Part shown: positions 58,028 through 64,000 of the stretch, piece by piece
Layout of the letters: each line of letters begins with the position of its first letter
How positions within the stretch are numbered: position 1 is the first letter of the stretch
Origin: Paenibacillus pinistramenti
GTDB lineage: Bacteria > Bacillota > Bacilli > Paenibacillales > Paenibacillaceae
Reading direction: 5' to 3'
Length of the DNA stretch: 64,000 bases
NCBI RefSeq assembly: GCF_005869875.1
Contig: NZ_VAWG01000015.1
Coordinates: 24,236-88,235, forward strand
Translations under genes and position numbers: made by a program
Notes under the pieces: generated by a model
Told to the model about the DNA's origin: nothing
The model's database searches: none
What the model saw: the letters and a program-made list of their open reading frames with translations, nothing else

Positions 58028-59914
58028 TTACAAGAAGCGGAACTGCGCCTCAATTAACCCATTATAAATGCCTTCCCGTTCAACAAGTTCCCTGTGGCTG
58101 CCCTGCTCTTTGATCTCGCCGTGATCCAGCACAATAATCTTGTCTGCATGACGGATCGTAGACAGCCGGTGGGCGACGATAAACGAGGTTCTTCCCTTGA
58201 GCAGAACTTTCAGCGCTTCCTGGATCTTCAGCTCGGTCTCTGTGTCGATGCTCGCCGTAGCCTCATCCAGGATGAGAATCCGGGGATCCGCAAGCAGGGC
58301 GCGTGCGAAGGAGAGAAGCTGACGCTGTCCCATGGACAATGCGCTGCCCCGCTCCTCAACTTCTGTATCATAGCCGCCGGGCAGCTTCTCGATAAATTCA
58401 TGCGCATTGACCGCCCGGGCCGCCTGCTCGACTTCCTCATCCGTTGCGTCAAGCCGGCCAAACCGGATGTTATCGCGGATGGTACCGGAAAAGATAAACG
58501 TATCCTGAAGCACGATTCCGATCTGCTGGCGCAGGCTCTGCACGGTCACATCCCGGATATCGTATCCGTCGATCGTAATTTTCCCGCTGGAGATATCGTA
58601 GAACCGCCCGATCAGATTAATGATCGTACTCTTGCCTGATCCGGTATGTCCGACAAGCGCAATAGACTGGCCGGCGTGAACGTCAATGTCAATGCCTTTA
58701 AGCGCGGCGCGGCCTTTTTCATATTCAAAGACTACCTTCTCAAACTGGATATCCCCGGTAATCTTCGGCAGCGGCACTGCGCCCGGTTTATCCTGGATCA
58801 TCGGTTCCTCGTCCAGATATTCAAATATCCGCTCCGAGGAAGCCATCGCAACAAGAAGCTGGTTGTACATTTGACCCAGCCGGTTGATCGGGTCCCAGAA
58901 GTTGCTGACATAGTTGCTGAACGCAACCAGCAGACCGACGGTTAACTGCCCCTGCTGAATCAGATAGGCGCCCAGCCAGAAGAGAATCAGGGTGCCGAGT
59001 CCGCCCGTAATTTCAATGATTGGACCGAACGCCTGGTTCATTGCCGAAGCTTTGTCCCAGGATTTACGGCTGTCCAGGTTCATGCGGTCGAAGAACTTCA
59101 TGTTCTCCTGTTCCTGCGTGTAAGCCTGGGTAACCCGGATCCCCTGGATCGATTCGTTCAAGTGGGAGTTAATCCGGGAGTTCTTCAGGCGGACCTCCTG
59201 CCAGGCGATCCGGATCTTCTGACGCAGCTTGGTTGACACCACGAACATAATCGGAACCGTCACCATGACGGCAAGACCCAGTTTCCAGTTGATCAGCAGC
59301 AAAATAATGACGATGCCGACCAGCTGCACGCAGTCGATCATCAGGTTGACGACCCCGCTCGTGAACAGCTCCTGAAGAGAGTTAATGTCGTTGGTAACGC
59401 GGACCAGAACTGATCCTGCAGGACGCTTATCAAAGAAGTTGAACGACAGCTTCTGGATATGCTTAAACAGGTCAGAGCGCAGGTCATAAATGACTCTTTG
59501 GCCGATAATATTGGTGTACTTAATCCGGAATACACCGGCAATCCATTGGATCAGGTATAGAACAATGACACTTACCGTAATGATAAATAACAGCCTTGTG
59601 CTGGGACTGCCGTCCTCGGGAGCAATCGCCTTGTCGATTGCCATACTAGTCAGGAAGGGAACCGCAAGCTTCGTTACCGTTCCCAGCACCATCATAATGA
59701 GGACAAGCGGCAGCATTTGTTTGGCGTAAGGTCTCATATAGCCGAACAGTCTGGTAAACTGCTTCCAGTCGAACGCTTTGTCGATGACATCGTCGTCTTT
59801 ATAAACAAAACGGTCCTGGCTGACGGCGGCTGCACCTGTGTTCCCGCTGTCAGGAGCGGGTGAGCCGTTCACAGAGCCGTTTACTTTTTGCTTAGGATCA
59901 AGATTACTGCTCAT
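58028..59914 (-). CDS. ABC exporter half-transporter (second subunit)
   Basis: 628 residues: six-helix type IV exporter fold (about 40-340), then ATPase with GHTGSGKST, ALSMGQRQLLSFARALL, ILILDEATASIDTETE, and VAHRLSTIRHAD. Same size and layout as YheH-like subunits; the signature reads LSMGQ rather than LSGGQ, seen in the non-consensus partner of heterodimeric exporters such as BmrC/BmrD. Four bases after the first subunit. Likely exports a drug, lipid or peptide. Confidence 0.93.
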   Translation of the reverse strand: MSSNLDPKQKVNGSVNGSPAPDSGNTGAAAVSQDRFVYKDDDVIDKAFDWKQFTRLFGYMRPYAKQMLPLVLIMMVLGTVTKLAVPFLTSMAIDKAIAPEDGSPSTRLLFIITVSVIVLYLIQWIAGVFRIKYTNIIGQRVIYDLRSDLFKHIQKLSFNFFDKRPAGSVLVRVTNDINSLQELFTSGVVNLMIDCVQLVGIVIILLLINWKLGLAVMVTVPIMFVVSTKLRQKIRIAWQEVRLKNSRINSHLNESIQGIRVTQAYTQEQENMKFFDRMNLDSRKSWDKASAMNQAFGPIIEITGGLGTLILFWLGAYLIQQGQLTVGLLVAFSNYVSNFWDPINRLGQMYNQLLVAMASSERIFEYLDEEPMIQDKPGAVPLPKITGDIQFEKVVFEYEKGRAALKGIDIDVHAGQSIALVGHTGSGKSTIINLIGRFYDISSGKITIDGYDIRDVTVQSLRQQIGIVLQDTFIFSGTIRDNIRFGRLDATDEEVEQAARAVNAHEFIEKLPGGYDTEVEERGSALSMGQRQLLSFARALLADPRILILDEATASIDTETELKIQEALKVLLKGRTSFIVAHRLSTIRHADKIIVLDHGEIKEQGSHRELVEREGIYNGLIEAQFRFL

Positions 59915-59918
59915 CTGC

Positions 59919-61673
59919 TCACTCCCTCTCCCCAGCGTTCACTTTCGCCAGATAATCCGCGTATTGTATTTTGTAAACATCCTGATAAGCGCCTGACTCT
60001 TGAATGAGCTCGTTATGGGTGCCGCGCTGGATGACACGTCCCTGATCCAGAACAAGAATCTCGTCAGCATGGCGGAGCGAAGAGATGCGGTGCGCAATAA
60101 TAAACGTTGTACGCCCTTTCATAACCTCCTGGAAGCCGGCCTGAATTTCATGTTCGGTCTCCATGTCCACCGCACTGGTAGCATCGTCCAGAACCAGAAT
60201 GCGGGGATTTTTCAGCAGCGCCCGCGCAATTGCAATCCTTTGCTTCTGTCCGCCCGACAGCCCCATGCCGCGTTCACCGACTACCGTATCATAGCCGTCC
60301 GGCATTTCCATAATGAAATCGTGAGCTTTCGCCAGTTTGGCAACCCGCATTACATCCTCCATGGAAACGTTATTCAGACCATAAGCAATATTATTTCGGA
60401 TAGAGGAAGAGAACAGGAACGTCTCCTGGAACACGGTGGAGATTTGGGAACGCAGACTGCGGATGCCATAATCCCGGATATCTATTCCGTCGAGCTTTAT
60501 GGATCCTTGATTAACATCATAAGCCCGCATGAGAAGCTGGATAATGGTCGATTTTCCCGAACCTGTACCGCCAAGAAAGCCGATTATGCTGCCAGGCTTA
60601 GCGTCAAAGTTAATGTCAACGACAGCAGGCATCTTGTTCCCGTAAGCAAATGTTACATGATCAAAAATTACATGCCCCTTCACCTGCTCCAGCTCAACTG
60701 CATCGGGTTTGTCATCGACATCAACCTGCTGGTTCAGCACTTCAAGAACACGTTCACCGGATGCCTTGGACTGGGTATAGTTATTGATATGGAAGCCTAA
60801 CCCCCACATGGGGCCGATAATATACCAGATCAAGCTGAAGAAGGCTACAAGCTCCCCGATGCTCATCTTGCCGTTAATGACCAGCGACCCGCCGAAGCCC
60901 AGCAGGATTGCGACACTGACTGAAGCCAGAAGCTCCATAACCGGGAAGAACTTACTCCACAAGCCGGAAGTAAAAATCTGGTTCGTCTTATACCGCTCGT
61001 TGCGGTCGGAGAACTTCGTCACTTCATGATCTTCTCTTGCAAAAGATTTGACCGTTCTGACGCCCGTAATATTCTCCTGAACGGCTGTAGTCAGCGAGCT
61101 TAACGCCAGGCGCATCTCCTGAAATGCCGGGTGAATCTTGGATTCAAAGCGGAGCGCAACCGCTGCCAAAAACGGCATCGTGACCAGAGTGACCAGCGTT
61201 AACTGCCAGTTGATCGAGAACATCATGATACATCCGAACAAGACCATAAAGAATACATTCAGCAGCTGGGCAAAGCCGAAGCCGATAAAGTTCCGGATTG
61301 CTTCAAGGTCCCCGGTAAGCCGGGACATCAAATCACCTGTTTTGGCGGTATCATAATAACGAAACGATAAGAACTGCAATTTCTCATAACACGCATTTCT
61401 CAGCCGGTAGGCCAGAAAATTCCCCAGCCGTCCGCCGAAGAAGCCATGCGCAAACTGAAGCAGGCCTTTCACAATCACGACCAGCAGCACGGTAACAGCG
61501 AGCATAGGCACCGTGTCAAAATCGCCCGGTATGATAGCGTCATCAATTAATATTCTGAGCAGGTTCGGGGTTATCAGCCCGACTGCGGTCGCGGCGGCCA
61601 GACACAGAATCGAAAGAACCAGATAGCTCATTCTCTCCTGATAATATCGCCGCAATTGCCTGAGAACTTCCAT
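59919..61673 (-). CDS. ABC exporter half-transporter (first subunit)
   Basis: 584 residues: six-helix membrane domain (about 15-310), ATPase with GGTGSGKST, GLSGGQKQRIAIARALL, ILVLDDATSAVDMETE and IAHRISSLRHAD. Walker B is followed by Asp (LDDATSA) instead of the catalytic Glu, so this half has the degenerate ATP site while the other half has Glu: the hallmark of asymmetric heterodimers (BmrC type). GGAGG site directly next to a repeat; see the 60-bp repeats. Confidence 0.94.
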   Translation of the reverse strand: MEVLRQLRRYYQERMSYLVLSILCLAAATAVGLITPNLLRILIDDAIIPGDFDTVPMLAVTVLLVVIVKGLLQFAHGFFGGRLGNFLAYRLRNACYEKLQFLSFRYYDTAKTGDLMSRLTGDLEAIRNFIGFGFAQLLNVFFMVLFGCIMMFSINWQLTLVTLVTMPFLAAVALRFESKIHPAFQEMRLALSSLTTAVQENITGVRTVKSFAREDHEVTKFSDRNERYKTNQIFTSGLWSKFFPVMELLASVSVAILLGFGGSLVINGKMSIGELVAFFSLIWYIIGPMWGLGFHINNYTQSKASGERVLEVLNQQVDVDDKPDAVELEQVKGHVIFDHVTFAYGNKMPAVVDINFDAKPGSIIGFLGGTGSGKSTIIQLLMRAYDVNQGSIKLDGIDIRDYGIRSLRSQISTVFQETFLFSSSIRNNIAYGLNNVSMEDVMRVAKLAKAHDFIMEMPDGYDTVVGERGMGLSGGQKQRIAIARALLKNPRILVLDDATSAVDMETEHEIQAGFQEVMKGRTTFIIAHRISSLRHADEILVLDQGRVIQRGTHNELIQESGAYQDVYKIQYADYLAKVNAGERE

Positions 61674-61687
61674 GTCTCTCCTCCTAA

Positions 61688-61849
61688 AAGTTTTGTGGCG
61701 CGCAGCTTAAGCGGAGCAAGCAAAACTTGCTTCGAAAGCATACGCTTAAGTTTTGTGGCGCGCAGCTTAAGCGAAGCAAACAAAACTTGCCTCGAAAGCT
61801 TACGCTTAAGTTTTGTGGGGCGCAGCTTTAGCGGAGCCTGTTAGCGCTT
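61688..61849. repeat. 60-bp tandem repeats in the exporter leader
   Basis: Two full 60-bp units (61688-61747, 61748-61807) and a 42-bp third. Each contains AAGTTTTG ... CAAAACTT, an inverted pair able to fold. The last arm ends just before the exporter's AGGAGG on the minus strand. No stop occurs in one plus-strand frame, which gives a 20-residue periodic peptide (KSFVARSLSGASKTCFESIR). Confidence 0.95.
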
Positions 61850-62010
61850 TGCCAAAAAAAGGTGAAAACCGTCTCCCCCTCCTGAGATTTTGCTTCACTT
61901 TACTTAGCTTTTAGCAGTTTATCACTCTCGTTTTAATGCGGCAAAGGGGAGAAAAACGCGAATTCTTCTTTATTTCCGTATGAGAAGCGATCTTCCTCGT
62001 ATAAAACGTG

Positions 62011-64000
62011 TTATACTTCATAAAATGCTTCCATTTCCTCGCAATATCGGCCTAATTGAACTGCTGTGAATTTCCATTGCTGCAAGTCTTCCGCGGATAC
62101 TCCGGAATTTTGAATACTTTCCTGCCATTCCATCCAAAGCTCAAGGAAATGCTGAGCAATTTCTTCCTGTTTGTCTTTGACGGCCTGTAAATAATGGGCT
62201 TTGAACAATTCCTCGCCTCTGCTAACCGCTTCTTTGAGGCGTTCAACCAGCGGCTTCTCCAAAGCTTCACGCAGAGCCGACCGGCCGCTGCCCTCAAAGA
62301 AATGTTTAGGATTCTTAAAATAGGACCAGTAGGCAGCCGGGGTTATGCCCTCCGAACGGAGAAGTCCTTCCGGAATGGCAGCACTCTCCCAGTCTGCAAG
62401 CGCCGCTGGTGCGGTCAGAGGCATGTCAAAACCTTCACTGTGGGAACGGCACCATGAAGCAGCTTCTCTCAGCAGAAGTGCTTCTCCTTTGCGCTCTAAC
62501 CGGAGAGAAGTGGCAAGAAGCTCGCGTTCCAGCTCCGAGGACGTTTGGTCAAGCCATCCCCGCATCGCAATTGCAAAATGATGCTTCAGCTCACCCTGCC
62601 CCTCCTGCAGAAGCGAAGGATGGAAAAATTCCGAGAAAAGATCAAGCGCCTGCAAGCGCAGCCTTTGAATGACATGGAAGAGCAGCTCTTCGCATTCCTG
62701 TGTCCATTCTGCACGGATATCCGCTTCTTTCAGTCCGGTAACCGCCTGTTCAAAATTCACTCGCTCCTGCTGCAATGCCTCTAGCTGCGCGTCCCTGTCG
62801 CTTAGGAATTGTTCAGCCGTTTCATTCCATTTGCTCAGTCTGTCTTTGAGCTGAATCAACTCGGCCGCTGCAGCTGCCGCAGCAAGGCGGCTCAAGTCCT
62901 CTTCGAGGAACGAAGAGAAACGCGAAGCAAACCGGGAGAATCCGCCGGCCGCTTCCAAAGCTTCCTCGCTGTTCACACCATTCACTGTATCTGCAAACAA
63001 GGCAGTCCCGCCCTTGTTCTCCTTAAGGGCCTGATGACTGGACAAGGCAAAAATGTTCGGCTCGGATATTCCTGCTCCCCGCAGGCCATCCCGCACATGT
63101 TCGACAACCTGGTCCAGCTCCTCCCCGGAAGCGGCCAAATCGGCTGCATTGACGATAAAGAACATTTTATCAAGGGCAAAGCTGCCTTTGATCCGGCCAA
63201 GCTGGGACAAGAACTGCTTATCTGCTCTTGAGAAAGCATGGTTATAGTACGTAACAAATAAAATAGCATCCGAATTCTTCATATATTGAAAGGTAACGCC
63301 CGTATGTCTCGCATGAATGGAATCTGCACCAGGAGTATCCACCAGCACAATGCCCTGCTCCGTCAGCGGGCAGCTGAAATAGAGGTCAATGGAGGCCACA
63401 AAGCAGGCTTTGGTCTCCTCTGCCACATAATTCCTGAACTCTTCAAGACCGGTTATCTTGCTAGAGCCTAAATTCGGCGCCATGTCTTGCCACCCGGCGG
63501 CTGCAGCCTTCAGAAAGCTGAAATGCGCCCGCCCCGCTGCAGGAATCTGGCCTGCCTTAAGCTTGTTTACGGTATCCAGCCAGCTGGACGGCTTCCAGTC
63601 TCCAAGCTGCAAGGCACTGAATGAGAATGCAAGGTCCTCTTCCATTGCCTGGAGCGTCTTGAACTGGATGTTGGCGGTAGCATGCTCAAATCCGTCTTCC
63701 GGGGCCAATATCCGGCCAATTGCAGCGGTGGTCGGATGCGGAGACACCGGCAGCACCGGTTCGCCGAGCAGGGCGTTGGCGAACGAGGATTTGCCCGCGC
63801 TGAACGCTCCGAACAGCGCGACCGTGAAGCGGCCGCGGCGCAGCTCCGCGGCCCGCTTGCGCAGCTCCTCCACCCCGGTCCCGAAGGCGGGGTGAGGAGC
63901 AAGCAGTCCGGCCGCGGCCTCGAGCCGCGCGGCCGCTTCCAGTGCGCGCCGCCGCAGCCTGCGCGGCGCGCGCGGCCCGCCGCCGCCGGGGCCGGGGGGG
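62011..64000 (-). CDS. Dynamin-family GTPase (N-terminal part cut off)
   Basis: At least 663 residues visible; the frame stays open to the window's right edge with no stop, so the start is beyond it. GTPase: GAFSAGKSS (P-loop), PTTAA (switch I), LVDTPGAD (G3), IVNAADL (G4 position), then a long helical stalk (about 330-600). It would remodel or tether membranes (bacterial DynA-like). DynA of Bacilli carries two such modules in one chain; the Pro/Gly/Ala/Arg-rich stretch at 63870-64000 looks like the linker to a first module outside the window. A GTG at 63873 is a weaker start. Confidence 0.85.
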   Translation of the reverse strand, partial: PPGPGGGGPRAPRRLRRRALEAAARLEAAAGLLAPHPAFGTGVEELRKRAAELRRGRFTVALFGAFSAGKSSFANALLGEPVLPVSPHPTTAAIGRILAPEDGFEHATANIQFKTLQAMEEDLAFSFSALQLGDWKPSSWLDTVNKLKAGQIPAAGRAHFSFLKAAAAGWQDMAPNLGSSKITGLEEFRNYVAEETKACFVASIDLYFSCPLTEQGIVLVDTPGADSIHARHTGVTFQYMKNSDAILFVTYYNHAFSRADKQFLSQLGRIKGSFALDKMFFIVNAADLAASGEELDQVVEHVRDGLRGAGISEPNIFALSSHQALKENKGGTALFADTVNGVNSEEALEAAGGFSRFASRFSSFLEEDLSRLAAAAAAAELIQLKDRLSKWNETAEQFLSDRDAQLEALQQERVNFEQAVTGLKEADIRAEWTQECEELLFHVIQRLRLQALDLFSEFFHPSLLQEGQGELKHHFAIAMRGWLDQTSSELERELLATSLRLERKGEALLLREAASWCRSHSEGFDMPLTAPAALADWESAAIPEGLLRSEGITPAAYWSYFKNPKHFFEGSGRSALREALEKPLVERLKEAVSRGEELFKAHYLQAVKDKQEEIAQHFLELWMEWQESIQNSGVSAEDLQQWKFTAVQLGRYCEEMEAFYEV

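Noticed and set aside
61656..61844. 62-residue repeated frame in the exporter leader
   Set aside because: The periodic peptide comes from the 60-bp DNA repeats; no ribosome site, and it overlaps the exporter's start. Reported as a repeat instead.
62000..62017. GTATAAAACGTGTTATAC hairpin as dynamin terminator
   Set aside because: It overlaps the stop codon, is AT-rich and lacks a T run, so I do not list it.
36033..64000. Prophage, insertion sequence, CRISPR or defence island
   Set aside because: No integrase, transposase, terminase or cas-like protein, and no direct-repeat array with spacers, is visible. The tandem repeats here are contiguous, not spacer-separated.

Overview
The window looks like chromosomal DNA of a Paenibacillus-type member of the Bacillales. 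Supporting signs are strong AGGAGG-type ribosome sites, frequent TTG and GTG starts, many lipoproteins with LSAC/LAGC lipoboxes, AraC-type regulators, YesM/YesN-type two-component systems, LplB/LplC-type sugar permeases and a parE-parC pair. I see no phage, insertion sequence, CRISPR array or rRNA. Both ends cut a gene: a class 3 lipase at the left and a dynamin-like GTPase at the right.

Bases 1-12000 hold mostly single-gene units: a lipoprotein, an AAA+ ATPase with a membrane-anchored TPR protein, a beta-lactamase-fold hydrolase, an APH-type kinase, a secreted metallophosphoesterase, an OhrR-like regulator with a readable promoter and operator, a nucleotidyltransferase, and a MerR / carboxymuconolactone decarboxylase divergent pair with a textbook MerR promoter. 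A run of very small genes (11267-11967) follows.

Bases 12000-21900 are a carbohydrate locus: an AraC regulator diverges from GH127 enzyme, solute-binding lipoprotein, two permeases and a second GH127-like enzyme. There is no signal peptide on either enzyme and no ATPase, so the picture is import of an arabinose-containing oligosaccharide, cleavage in the cytoplasm, and a shared ATPase encoded elsewhere.

Bases 21900-33000 run almost entirely leftward: two secreted proteins, an MHYT-PAS-GGDEF-EAL protein, an LnrJKLMN-like two-component system plus ABC-2 exporter with a long dyad between the two halves, a PilZ protein and a YlmA-like ATPase. Bases 33000-36000 hold a tandem GNAT protein and a methyltransferase / pseudouridine synthase pair. 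Bases 36000-47600 hold a MarR regulator, parEC, a GDSL-ABC operon, a lone tRNA-Lys, a CAP protein, a GNAT protein and pspA-DUF4178.

Bases 47600-56100 are the most coherent regulatory system: response regulator, sensor kinase and a sugar-binding lipoprotein in one operon, then mglBAC in a second operon. Both have cre-like sites, and the mglB promoter has an array of five 11-bp repeats upstream, which suggests lipoprotein-assisted sugar sensing that switches on a galactose-type importer under CcpA control. The right end holds purT-GNAT, a heterodimeric ABC exporter with 60-bp repeats abutting its ribosome site, and the dynamin.

A recurring oddity is short tandem repeats (6, 8, 11, 13, 14 and 60 bp) at gene boundaries, often touching a ribosome site, a start or a stop codon.
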